Below, piece after piece: positions 24,400-35,873 of a stretch of 64,000 nt of DNA. The DNA is from Copromyces sp. CBS 386.78. Taxonomy: Eukaryota; Ascomycota; Sordariomycetes; Sordariales; Sordariaceae. The notes beneath the pieces were generated by a model, which saw nothing but the letters and a program-made list of their open reading frames with translations, had not been told where the DNA came from and did not search any database. The stretch spans positions 1 to 64,000 of the forward strand of contig MU839081.1 in assembly GCA_030685235.1 (NCBI GenBank), written 5' to 3'. Numbering within the stretch: the first letter of the stretch is position 1; the number at the start of each line of letters is the position of its first letter. A program made the translations under genes and the position numbers.

Positions 24400-27300
24400 T
24401 ACAATTATATCTAATCTAATTAGAAATAATAATAATAACGACTAAAAAGATATAAACGACAACGACAATAATAAAGACGATAATAAATATTAAATATAAT
24501 CTAACTTCAACCTTATACTAACGCAAAATAAATACTCTTCTCGACTAAGACGCGCTACTTCGAAGTAAATTATAAACCCTAATAATCAATAATATAGATT
24601 ACAATCTTCTACCGGCTAAATTCAACGAAGAATAATTACGATTAGATTTTAAATATATAGAGCGAGATTTTAACGAGCCAAATACCGTTGCATTCAATAA
24701 AAAATTTATCAACGAAAATATATATAATAATTTCTATATTAGCGACTAGATAGATAAATAAGAACCGGTCCACCTAACTAAACCTATCGAAAGCATCGCT
24801 AATAATTCTATCCTTATTTACTATTATTATAATTAATAATTAGAATTATACAATTTCAACTTTTCACTTAATCTTCATACCCATCTCAACCATATAACGT
24901 AAGCCGAATACTATATATAGTTCAAAATGCTTAATTCATTACGCAGCGAAAACAATAAACCGGTACCAACTATATAGCAATTACCCAAATAGCTTAGGAC
25001 TTTAAAAAGCTATATCGAAAGTCGGATATTATTATTAAACATATAAGAAATTAGGATCCCTCTACAAAATAAAAAAATAAAAATAGAATTAACCAATCGA
25101 AAAAAATAATAGTAATAGTAAACTAGTTTAAATAACGAAGAGGACCTATCGACCGTTATAAATTTATTATTCTTTATAAATCCTAAAGCGTTATTTTAGG
25201 CCTTTTTGAATTCCGATACGGCCGCGGATATATATAAAAGTATAATATATTTTATCGATAATCTAATAAAATTATACTATACCTTATATTAATTAAATTC
25301 AATTCGTACGACGTCCGGAGAATATACGTATTTTCTTAATAATAACCGAACCTTTAATTTAAAAAATACCGGCAAAGCCATTTTTCCTTCGGATTTTATC
25401 TACTTCCGATATACTAACGATATTAATAATTTCGATTATCCTTACCGTCTTCTAAAAGGCTATTATAACTATATATTATATATTAGCCGTATTAAAGCAG
25501 TAAAAAGAAATTATATTAGTAAATATTTCGAATACCCTAGTAAAATAATATTAATAATTAACGAATACTTTTCTATCGACGAAATAAAATACGAATTTCC
25601 CGGTTTCGGCTTTAGTATTTAAATATACGATAATATAAAATTTAAGAAGAAAGAACTAATTATTCGCTTCGAATAAGAATACTAAATTCCCGAGCGACTA
25701 GTAGATTGATTTGTACTAGTATAGACAAATTACTTTAACGGCGATAACTTAGAAGACCCGAGCCTACTAATTGAGCCTAATTTGAAGGAAAAGTCTTCGA
25801 AATCTTCGAAAAAGCTCTTCTATAAATATAGCACTGTACCTGAGAATCCGAAGAAGAAAGCTTATTATTTAATTAGATATATAGTATAGAAACCGTTTAA
25901 TAATATTTTTAGTCAAAATTAGGACGTAATATACGGGAATTATAGCAGACGTATTATTCCTCTAGTATTCATACAATTATTAAAGGCGGAGCTAGAGTTC
26001 AAAATATATAGCCGGGAAATATTCGAAAATTAATAAAATAGAATTAATAGTAGTATCGATATTTTAAACTACCTAATACTTACTTTTATTAATAGTTTTA
26101 ATATTTACTACAATATACGTTATTCTATTATAGGGGTATACTAATTATTAGCCGGCTTACTATATAATAAAGGTTATACTTAGAATTCTAATATTTTTCC
26201 TGTTGTCCTAAACCTATATACTTCCAATTTCGACGCCGTAATTAATATTATTAGCTATTTAATACCGTTAAATAAAAGAATAATAATGAATATTAAAAGC
26301 AAACCTACTATAATATTTATTTATATTATATATTATACTAGTAATATACCCTAATAAAACAAGAATTCTAGTACTATAGGCCTTATAGGCTTAAAATTTT
26401 ATCGGTTTTATTTTATTAAACTAAAGTATATAATTAATAAATAGGATATTATAGACGATTGCGAATTTTTCGAAATGAAACGGTTTCATCACCAGTATCT
26501 ATAAATACGTTACGAAGTTAATATTAATATTTGGAAAAAAAGCGATAAAAAAGTATATCAGACTTAATAGGGTTTTAGTAAATATAAGCCAGCTTTATTC
26601 GATTTAACCCTAGTACTAAATATTATTATATTTCAACCCCCTAATCTAATATATATAGAATTTAAAGGTATTTAAGCCCAATATTCTAAATTACTATTTT
26701 TATTAAACTTATAGTATTTAAAGCTAATACCTTTTTTCCCTATTTGTAGGTATAGTTACTTACGTCTATAAAATATTCGTCGATACCTTCTTAACACCTA
26801 AATCCAAATTCGAATATACCCGTACCCTTTATATATAGCCTTTTCTACTTAATTAGAATATACTTCCTTCCCTAATATTATACTTTAAAGGGTATATTTT
26901 AACCGAATATAATAAATAGTCGGTTATTACTCTACCCTTTATAGAAGTATAGCTCGAAAAGGATTATATCGACCAATACGTATAAGAAATATAGAAGAAT
27001 ATCCTATCCGAACATAATAGTCGTAATATCGGTAATATAACCGATAAATATTTATTTAGAGGTATATTATATAAATTAACTATAATAGTACGTAGTAATA
27101 ATATTTTTATAAATATTAGAAATTCCCGATTAAAATATAAATATTTAAATAATTATATTTAGGAAGGGCATTAATAATATAAATTTATATATAACGTAAT
27201 AGTAGAAAGTATAGTGAAAAATCCTAAGGTAAAGGATACTTTTAAAAGTAAAGTACGTATATCCGAACTACCCTCTCAACTTTCCAAACGTTCGTTAATA

Positions 27301-27600
27301 TTTATAGCGACTTTAGGGTTAGATTCTCTATTCGACGACTGTAACGACGATACATCGATAAATAGGGGTATAAAAGACGAAATTGCCCCGGTTACTAATG
27401 CGGCAACTAAAATACTTATAGAAGTACGACTAGACTAACGACCTCTACCCAAGCGAGTAAAGGATTATATTAGGAAAGTTCTACGGCTTAACGTATATAC
27501 TAATATTTACTACAACGATATTTACAAAAAGTATAGGCCTCCCGGGTTATTAAATATATTGGCGGAAGAGAAATATCATAAATAAATTGTATTGAATATA
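24400..27600 (+). pseudogene. large degraded coding region, possible transposase of element E
   Basis: The plus strand can be followed in mostly one frame over about 3 kb with stops at presumed Gln/Trp codons. Recognisable short blocks include DVIYGNYSRRIIP (about 25925), NFDAVINIISYLIPL (about 26230) and SNIPQQNKNSSTIGL (about 26340). The last, followed by a degraded Cys-x2-Cys-like position, recalls the region around the zinc-binding core of large fungal TNP2/KDZ-type transposases. That resemblance is from memory of family features and is weak. A 74-codon open stretch (27214-27438) is the least damaged part. No intact product. Confidence 0.4.
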
Positions 27601-29490
27601 CTATAGTACTCTATACTAATAATTCCCCCTAAAACCAAATAATACCCCTTCTTAATAGTTCGAAATCTCGGCCCAACGCCGAACCGCCCTACGTAACCCC
27701 TATTATAAAATTTGGGTATACAAAAGGCGGGCCGAATAGTACAATAATATATAGAATAAAGACTAATAACGACGATAATATAAATGATTTAAGAAGACGG
27801 CGGAAATTATTAACGGAAAGGATATCGAAAAATAGATCCTATAGTACAAGCATATTATTTATACCATTAGATTTATTTTACTAAATGTATTTATACTATC
27901 CGACCCGAAATTAATATAGTAAATTAAAAATATCGTAGGCTAAGCTCCCAATTTATTTAAATCGTTATTTAATTAGGAAGATAAAATTAGATTAGGTTTA
28001 ATAGCGTTCGAATTCGAAAATAAATTAAATATCTATTTATCTACTAACGGGACATATCTACGATTATTAGCCATTAGCAAATTTAAGGCTACTAGGATAA
28101 AGACGATTTACTACCTTATTTTAATTAATTTTAATCTAAATATTGGCTAACTATATACTTTACCCTAAATTTTTAAATTTATACCCGATATCTTCTAGCG
28201 TACTTTATTAGATATATATAATAAAAATTCTGGTATATTATATATTAAAAGATTTAGTCTAAGTATTATCCAATATATAAAATAGGTATTATTTTCAAAT
28301 AAGTAAATCTAAATCCCTAATATTCCCCTATCCTTAATATTCCCTTAATATTATACCCTATCCCTAATATTTCCCCTATCCCTAAAATTATACCCTATTT
28401 CCTTAGTTTGCACCCTCAACCCTATATTCCGTTTAATCTTCCTATATATTATTACTATATTCGGTAAATTTGTACCTAAAAAGGACCGCTGCATAATATA
28501 TATATAATAATATTACCATACCCTATATTATATTATAGCGCATTTTTTCTACAATTATAATATTGAAGCCTATAGCTACGTACAGCCTATAAAAACCTCT
28601 ATATAGGAATTCCGAAGACGCCTCCGATTACTATAAATACCTAGTTAATAATAAATATTAACCCGTCTTATACTAAATCCTATAAGCGCTATACTTTTAA
28701 TATTAGCGACTATATTAAATACCGTAATGAATAGGCCTTCTTTAGCTATATTAATTATATTTTCGTATATAATTAGAGGAAAATTAAACGCCGTATTTTT
28801 TTATATTAACTAAGATACGAATAGATAATTATATTAATAATTTCGACGTACTGGTAGTTCAAAATATTTACGAGGCTATTATTATTAGGCTTCTAACTAT
28901 TTAAACCGACTACTTTTATATTATTAATATTTTTAAGCTATTTAAACGGCGCTATTATTACTACCAACCTATTTAGGCCTAGATTAATTAGGATATTATT
29001 TTAATATAGCCTAATAATATATTAATCTATATAATATCCCCTATAGTTTCTATTCCCGTATTTAATTAATATAATAATATTAAATAGTATTAATGTTTAT
29101 TAATTATAATATTAATAATATATAAGTCCTAGCTAATGTTTAATATAAACGGTAGTTTATTAAAATTAACAATTTGTCTAATAAGTATAATGCTTTAATA
29201 TATAGGCTTTTATATCCGACATTTCCCTATCGCCTCCTCTCATCTCGTTTAATACCTAGTAATTAATTAAAGTATTTTACTATATCCGTACCCCGTATCT
29301 TCGAATCGATATTTTATTCTAAATACTACTAATTATAGTAGTTCGTCTTATTTAATTATAATGTCCGATATATCCTTATCGCCTCCTTTCGTTTTATTTA
29401 ATACCCCGTACCTTCGAGTCTTATAATAGTTTGTTTTATAGTATTTAATTATAACTATTATTATTTATACATCGTATCGATTAACCGTTT
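27601..29490. other. RIP-degraded DNA, no gene recognised
   Basis: AT-rich. 28310-28420 is a decayed tandem array of CCCTAATATTCCCCTATC-like units. The rest has no identifiable content. Confidence 0.45.
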
Positions 29491-29574
29491 AAACTAACCA
29501 TATATATTAATAATTAATAGCTTAATAACGATATTCCTTGTTAATATCGCATCGTATTCAATTATTGGCAACGT

Positions 29575-29715
29575 ATCTGCCGGTATAGTATAGTGTAGTA
29601 CCGGGGTTGGGCGGGGACCGGGGTCGGGCGGTAGGGGTATAGTGCAGTACCGGGGTCGGGCGTAGACCGGCGTGCGTTGGGCGGGCGGCGGAGCGGCACG
29701 CAAGGGTAGGTACGT
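29575..29715. repeat. GC-rich minisatellite, GTACCGGGGTCGGGCG units
   Basis: Three or four imperfect units of TAGTGYAGTACCGGGGTYGGG followed by CGG and GGACCGGGGTCGGGCG, ending in GGGCGGGCGGCGGAGCGGC. An abrupt GC island in AT-rich DNA near the right end of element E. The minus-strand 80-codon frame through it is an artefact of composition. Confidence 0.75.
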
Positions 29716-29729
29716 AATTGTAAGTAATA

Positions 29730-30009
29730 AATACACATACTATAGGTTAATTCGCACCGTCTGCCTGGGGCACGACTGTATGTAGGTCGGTGTATGCACG
29801 GATTGATCGCGACTTCCTAACCCGAGTGATTTACTTTACGGTCGCAACCGCGCACGTCGCAGCTCATTAGCCAAATATGACCTGCTCCTACTTTAAAGGT
29901 GACCCTTACGGTTTTATCATACACAACAGGAGGGTGCGATTGAACAGTCCACGAACTGTTGGGCAACGGTAAAAGAGGTTTGTATAGCGCCAGCCAAGTA
30001 ATAGTTAAT
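29730..30009. other. non-RIP'd segment near the right end of element E
   Basis: Balanced composition with CA/TG retained. A 74-codon minus-strand open frame (29817-30041) has no recognisable domain and ends inside the subterminal region of E. No assigned function. Confidence 0.35.
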
Positions 30010-30240
30010 GGGTATTGGAAAGAAATCGCGCAATCTCGCAATGCCTATAAATCGCTATTACAATAACTATAAATCGCTAAATTCGACGTTGCAACCGCCA
30101 AACAACCATCATTTCACAGGGTTAGGGATTAGTATAGCACTGCCCGTATAGGAATCCCTACCCTGGTTTCCCTATACGGGCTATTAGGCACTGCCCGCAT
30201 AGGAAAGTGGCACTGCCCGCCGAGGGATTGTCATAGCGTT

Positions 30241-32490
30241 TTAATATTTTCGAACGGGCTACCGAAAAAAACCATAAACGAAAACGCAAACGCTTAAAAG
30301 AATTAAAGGCCGAAGAATTATAGAAAGTTCAATTAAAAGAATAAAATTATATTAGTAAAGAAAACGCTAAATAAAAATAAAATACTAGACTAAAGAAAAA
30401 TAAATTACTACCTAAACTAATTCCTAAACTAATTAAACCCGTCATGCCCCCCAAACCGACGCCTAAACTAATTGATATTCTAAATAATAAATCTAATAAT
30501 TCCGAATTGGATTCAAACGAGGATAAAGCAATAGGGGAACGGCTTATAGAAAGACTCTGTATAATATAGGATGAAAAGAATAAGAGGGCAAGATTTTTAC
30601 TGTCATTTTTCGAAAAACCTAATAAAAAATCTAATAAGAAAACTAGTACGACAATAACCCTTACGAAGTTGCCTACCGCTGTAAGCCAAATTACCGGGGT
30701 TCGCTTAATAATAGGTATCGAAGTTATATTTGCTAATTAACCACTTAATAGTAATAGTAAAGAGTTTAGCGAGATTGGTGCCCCTAAGCCGTCTGGTGCA
30801 TTTAGTGCATCTGGTGTATTTAGTGTATTTGGTGTATCTAGTCTCGGCGATATCGATAACGAATATGGCGACCGTAATACTTCTGCTTCTAGTTATATCG
30901 ATTACGACGAAGAGGACTTTAATCCCCCTGGTCCATCCAGGTCTGATTATACCCCTAGTGGCTAATATCCAGAGACGCCTGTTTAAAATGGTGGCGGTTC
31001 AAATCGCTGTAGGTAGGATAGTAAAGGTCCTTTGGAAGACGCCTACTTAGAATATTTCAAGCCTCCAACCCGTACTAATCTTTAAAAGCTTTAATAAATT
31101 AGTTAAATTTTTGGTCGTTTATAGTATAATCTAATCAAAGATAATTATTATTATATTCCTAATCTTAATTACTACGAAACCCTCCGTTATACGGATATTC
31201 TTCGTAATATCGATATTCCTAAAGACGACTTAACTATTATTAACGAAATTAATAAAAAAGTACATTAATTATTATTCTTATTCTATTACAATTAATTTGC
31301 CGGTATTATTATTAAGCGGGTATACAATTTCTAAATTAATGTTCGGAAAAAAAGGTTTAAAAACCTTTACTAATATGCTTTAAATACCTACCGATATTTA
31401 GAATTTTATTACTTTTTTATTAGCATACGGTAATTCTTTATAAATATTATTATAAATAATTTATATATATTAGAATACGATTTAAATACCTTTAATTCGG
31501 AATATAAGTAAATATTTAAAAACCTTATTTCGAATTAGATTAATAAACGTATTTTCGATTAAATATATAAATATATTACTAAATATATTAATTACGAAAA
31601 TTCTTTTAATAATAATGATAGCCTTACCTAATTTTATTTCTTAATTGAATTTTAGGATATCTCATAAATATAGTCTAATTTAAAGTTATTAAATCCGAAC
31701 GGGCTATAAATAAAGGTCGTATCCTTAGTATATTATAGCGTACCGATAAGAATTTATATAAGGATACACGTAATAAATATATAAGTTTACCTTTTAACAA
31801 GAGGTATAAATATATTAAATACAATTAATTTATTAACGTACTTTTAAAATTCGTCCCCTAAGTTATTTAACTAATAAAAGCGCCTAATTTAAAGGCTACC
31901 GCCTATACTCTAATTGATCCCAATAAATTGCCTCCTCTACTAAGGATTAATAATTACTTATATATTAATTAATAGCACTTAATAGCGGCCGAAGAATTTA
32001 ATATTCTTGGTCTAAATTAAGGCTATTATAATAATAGAAGTAGTAGTAGCGGTTGTAAATATAAGGATAGGGCAAATTATAGCTACTAAAACTATTAAAA
32101 GGGTTTTATCGATTATAACTATAGTTAGGGCTATAATTAAAGTAGCTATAGTTAAAGCTATAATAAAAGTTATGGGGGTAGTTATAGCAATTATTAATAA
32201 GGTTCTTAGTATAACTATAACAGTTAATAAAGCGGTTATTAGTAAGGCGATTCTTAATATAATTATAGCAGTTACCAAAGTGGTCCTCAGTATGGCTATA
32301 GCGATTAACAAGGCGGTTATCGGCATAGCTATAGCGGTCCTCAGCATGGCTATAGCGGTTCTCAGCATGGCTATAGCGGTCATCAAGGCGGTTATTAAGG
32401 CGGTCATCAAAGCAGTCATCAACATAGCTATAGCGGTTAACAAAGTGGTTATCAACAAAACTACCAAGGTATAAATATAATTGGTTATAG
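30241..32490 (+). pseudogene. coding relic R, 3' part: charged N-terminal side, Gly/Tyr/Gln/His-rich tail
   Basis: The plus frame continues that of the relic ending at 15926 once element E and one TSD copy are removed. It starts with a Lys/Arg/Glu-rich, likely coiled-coil stretch (30250-30420), then Lys-Pro repeats (30410-30470), a Ser/Gly/Ala/Val repeat (30780-30850) and an acidic patch. A ~250-codon degraded middle follows, with a Gly-Tyr-Ser-Gly-His-Gln-rich tail (32170-32470). Stops are mainly TAA/TAG. A 106-codon open frame at 30730-31050 is in a different frame and is not the product. I do not recognise the protein. Retroelement Gag-like or prion-like host protein are both possible. Confidence 0.5.
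32170..32465 (+). repeat. Gly/Tyr/Gln-coding tandem repeat, little RIP
   Basis: Units around CATGGCTATAGCGGTCYTCA and CATCAAGGCGGTTAT; in the frame of relic R they read His-Gly-Tyr-Ser-Gly and His-Gln-Gly-Gly-Tyr. CA and TG are frequent here though almost absent just upstream. Long open frames on both strands are a by-product of the repeat. Confidence 0.8.
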
Positions 32491-32499
32491 TAGTAATAT

Positions 32500-33300
32500 A
32501 TCATATGAAAGCTACGAATATATATTAATTCGTCCTATTATTAAATTTTAACGCTAAGTCCTAATTAGTAGCCGTTAGAATATAATTAGCGCGGTACCGC
32601 CTAATTTTCGAAATAAATACTAATTACCGCTTCTTAATAATCTTAATAGCTATAGTAGTAATTTTCCTAATTATACCCCTAGTGCTAATTATAGCGGTAA
32701 TCCTACTAATCCTCTTCATACTCCTAATACTAGTTATAGCTAAGTATTTATAATAATTTTAGGTATTATACCCCTAATTCTTAAATATATTCATATACTT
32801 CCAATAACCGAATTAAAGAATATATTTATTTCTTCGACCGTCGAATCCGAAAATATATTCGTTTTTTCAACCCTCGAATCCAAAATATTAATTAATATAA
32901 AGTCCTTAAGTCTTTAAAATCCATCTAATAATTAACTTTTCTTTATTTAATTTCAATTTAATTTTTAATATTATTAGAATTACCTATATAATTATTATAT
33001 CTAAATTAATAGTATTAGCAACATTTTTAAGTATACGTTTACTATTATAGTATTTAGCTTTATAATTAGTATTATAATATTTAATTTTATAGAATTTATT
33101 ATTATAGCGGTATTTATCATCGTACTTAATAATACTTATAAATATACCTACAGTAGACTCTATTGAAGTAGTTATATAAATAGGTAAATTGTTTTTTATA
33201 TTATTTATTAATATAATTTTAATTTAGTCCGAATTTATATAGTAATATTATTAGTATTAATAATATATTTAGCGGACTAGCCCGTACGCAATAATTTAGT
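32500..33300. other. AT-rich DNA, no gene
   Basis: TA-rich with short repeats (TTTCTTCGACC...TCGAATCC twice near 32830-32880). Nothing recognised. Confidence 0.45.
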
Positions 33301-33339
33301 AATTATAACGGGCGTATTAATTTAGCGGTACAGTATTGA

Positions 33340-33858
33340 ATTAGCAAGACCCTAGTATCGTAATTGCCATTGCGACCGTGCGATATAAGCGCCGCGGCGT
33401 TGACGAAACGTACATGTCGCCTATTGAATAGGCAAGACCCTATAATGACACCTGCCTTTCTGGGCGATTTTGGGGGCTTGGTGGGAGATGTCGCGACGGT
33501 AAAATGCTCAGCGACTATAAAATACTCTATACGGTCCTGTGACAGTAAAGTAATGGTAAAAATCAGTTTACTAGGAGGGCATGGTAACAAAACTGTATAT
33601 AGGCCCCTATATACCCTTAGCTAAAGTGTAATATAATTAGTATAGATGCTAGCTTAAACAATCGATAAGGTTCTACGAGGAAAGAAAGAAAGAAAGGGAG
33701 CCTATAGAGTAGGCGAGCTGGCTAGTTGTCCTTTTTAAAGGACGTGCGGTGTACGGGGTGTACGGGCTAAAGGGGTTTACCGGTACGGCAGGGTTGCCGG
33801 CACGGCAGTTCGCCTAGCGATTGCCAGGCACGTCAGCTACGGGCATTAGCCCCATGAC
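33340..33858. other. less-RIP'd segment, possible LTR-like piece ending TGACA
   Basis: Two balanced patches, 33340-33620 and 33690-33858. The second contains GGTACGGCAGGGTTGCCGGCACGGCAG tandem similarity (two ~14-bp units) and an AAAG microsatellite (33681-33698). The segment ends CCCCATGACA before AAATTCC. The overlapping 86- and 95-codon open frames on opposite strands have no domain. No partner repeat was found, so an LTR is only a guess. Confidence 0.3.
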
Positions 33859-33861
33859 AAA

Positions 33862-34775
33862 TTCCACTATTATTATTATTCCTATTATCCGTAGGTTCGT
33901 CGTCTCCATTATTATTATCGGGAATATTTTCGTATAAACAGAATTAGAGAATACATAGTTCGGATTCTAATTATCGAATTCTTCTAGCCGGTTAAAAATC
34001 TATTAGTCGATAACAATTAATTCATCCGCTACTTCCTATACGGATATCTATTGTTTTTTATTATTCCGCAAAATAACAACCTATTTATTGGCTGCGGCTA
34101 AATTTATATTAATTATTGTAAAATTATCATTAGCTTCTGTAAAAGTATTAATTGAAATCTCGTTTTATTCAATTCAACGTTAAGTTTCTATAGTAAACTA
34201 ATTTAATTATACATTGAAGCGGGTAACGTCCTCGTATATTATATTAAATATATCCGCTAAATTTTATACGAATCTTCGGATAGCCTCATTTATTATAAAA
34301 TGCGAACGGACTTTATAGAATATTGCGTCCAGATCCGCTACATATACTTCATAGAATAGATCGGCGCTACTAATTTCATTTAGGATATTAAGTTCTTCTT
34401 TACCGAAAATAGTAGAATTTAACGTAGTTCCCGATATTAAGTTGAAAATAAATATATTAGCGCTATTATTAGGATTTTTCTACGCTTTATAGACTAATTC
34501 TATTTAACGAGAAATATTAGTAGTAATCTCTTCTAAGGTAGTTTTATAAAGAGGGGACTTCGCGTAGGGGTAAATATATTTCTAGTAATTATTAATATAA
34601 TCTGAAAGTATAGCTATCCGGATAGAGGTGTCCTAAATAGTATACTTTCCAACAATAATTGTCTTAACCTCCTCGCGGGTAAGTACCCTAGATTCTGAGT
34701 TAACTTATATAATATCGTCTTCCGGGGAGCTAGGAAGAATCCACTAAAGCGCAGCTGTTATAGGTCTAGAGCTAG
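33862..34775 (-). pseudogene. ~300-codon helical protein relic
   Basis: One minus-strand frame can be followed from about 34775 to 33862 with roughly ten stops, nearly all TAA/TAG at likely Gln codons. It includes ILPSSPEDDII near the start, REEVKTIIVGKY, a middle with EEITTNISRQIELVYKAQK, then EELNILNEISSADLFYEVYV and a Gln/Asn/Ile-rich helical end. The predicted product is acidic and coiled-coil-like with no recognised domain. It could be a retroelement Gag, a transposon accessory gene or a decayed host gene. Nothing intact remains. Confidence 0.45.
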
Positions 34776-34817
34776 ATTCTCAACTACTAAATTATAGAAA
34801 TTTAAGCGTATAGTAAA

Positions 34818-35230
34818 GAGAAAGTCTTTTCGCACCGTCGCAAATGTCTTTATATACCGTCGTCCAAAATACCACTAAGTATAACTTTGCTAAAAAAGAA
34901 GTTGTCGGTATGAAAATGGTACTAGAATTTTTGTAATTTTCTACTCTATTTTATAGTCTAGTTGCCGTAGACGTACCTACTTAAAGGAAAGACTCAATGT
35001 AAATATTGTAAATTTAAAGTAAATAAATAGTTCTTTTTTATTTTATTGTGTATTGAGGGCTATAGAGGGCGCCTAGGTACGCCAAACATATTATATTGTA
35101 GAAGGAAAATAAATAAAAATTTCGATATACTTTTTATATACTACGGCCTTAGTTTGGCTGAGTTACCTCTAAAAGCCTTTTTCGATAACGGTGCGAAAAG
35201 ACATTTACGACGGTGCGAAAAGACTTTCTC
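34818..35230. mobile_element. 413-bp MITE, TIR GAGAAAGTCTTTTCGCACCG, 8-bp TSD
   Basis: Inverted ends start GAGAAAGTCTTTTCGCACCG on both sides. A perfect 8-bp TSD ATAGTAAA flanks it (34810-34817, 35231-35238). Each arm carries a second copy of GTCTTTTCGCACCGT or a variant ~25 bp inside. The tip matches that of the 3.3-kb element at 2713 over its first 15 bases, so it is probably a non-autonomous relative. The 62-codon frame inside is accidental. Confidence 0.9.
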
Positions 35231-35289
35231 ATAGTAAAAATTCAAGGCTAGAATCCGAATCCGTAAATTCTAGAAATTTGGTAGAAATT

Positions 35290-35868
35290 TAAAGCTACAA
35301 AACTTTTTTTTCTTTTTTTTTCTTTCTTTTTTTTCTTTTTTTTCTCTTTTTTCTCTTTTTTCTCTTTTTCTCTTTTTTCTCTTCTTTTTCTTTCTCTTTT
35401 TCTTTTTTTATTTTCTTTTTTTTTTATTTTATTTTTATTTTTTTCCTTTTTTTCCTTTTTTTTCTTTTTTTTTTCTCTCTTTTTTTTTTCTTTTTTTTAT
35501 TCCTTCTTTTTTTTATTTCTAATAATCATAATCTTATTTATATTACAGCTTTTATATATATAAGGCGCCTATTTTAAATATACAATCCCTTGTTAATTAA
35601 AGTTAGGATTCAAACCTACGACTTTTTAACAAATCGAAAGGGTAAATTAAATTCAAATCTTCCTAATTAAGCTATCCGCTCTTTCTTTTATTTTTTTCTT
35701 TCTTTTTTTTTCTCTCTTTATCCTATCTTCCATTTTCCTACTATTATTTTCATTTATATCTGTATTTCTAAATTTTTTTTTTCAATTTTTTTCAATTTTT
35801 TTCAATTTTTTTCAATTTTAAATTTTTAAATTTTTTTTTTATAAATTTTTTTTTTTTTTCGCAAGACT
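35290..35868. repeat. long polypyrimidine (T/C) tracts
   Basis: 35302-35515 and 35685-35860 are almost entirely T with scattered C, with TTTTTTTTCTTTC and TTTTTCAATTTT sub-repeats. Between them sits a tRNA-like relic. No gene. Confidence 0.85.
35593..35690 (-). other. tRNA-like relic
   Basis: The minus strand has GCGGATAGCTTAATTAGGAA (A-box-like) and GTAGGTTTGAATCCTAA (B box in a near-perfect T arm). The distance between them (~50 bp) would need an intron or long variable arm. Anticodon and acceptor stems are not convincing. tRNA pseudogene or SINE head. Confidence 0.35.
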
Positions 35869-35873
35869 CATTT

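Larger units (their letters stand above)
15927..30232. mobile_element. Element E: 14.3-kb TIR transposon, 8-bp TSD ATAGCGTT
   Basis: The left end (15927, GAGAATCCCTCGGCGGGCAG) and right end (30232, complement of GACAATCCCTCGGCGGGCAG) are inverted copies of ~115 bp. The perfect TSD ATAGCGTT lies at 15919-15926 and 30233-30240. Subterminal 316 bp (left) and 223 bp (right) are also found joined together in the 583-bp element at 10793. The interior contains a degraded minus-strand Gln-rich coding region (20850-22750), a large degraded plus-strand region (24400-27600, possible transposase) and tandem arrays. RIP has destroyed all frames. 8-bp duplications with large size would fit hAT, MULE or KDZ-type elements; the sequence does not decide. 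Confidence 0.85.

Noticed and set aside
32012..32504. Minus-strand open frames of 132-151 codons rich in Ile/Leu/Thr or Asn/Tyr/Arg
   Set aside because: They come from the tandem repeat; the frame matching flanking coding sequence is on the plus strand.
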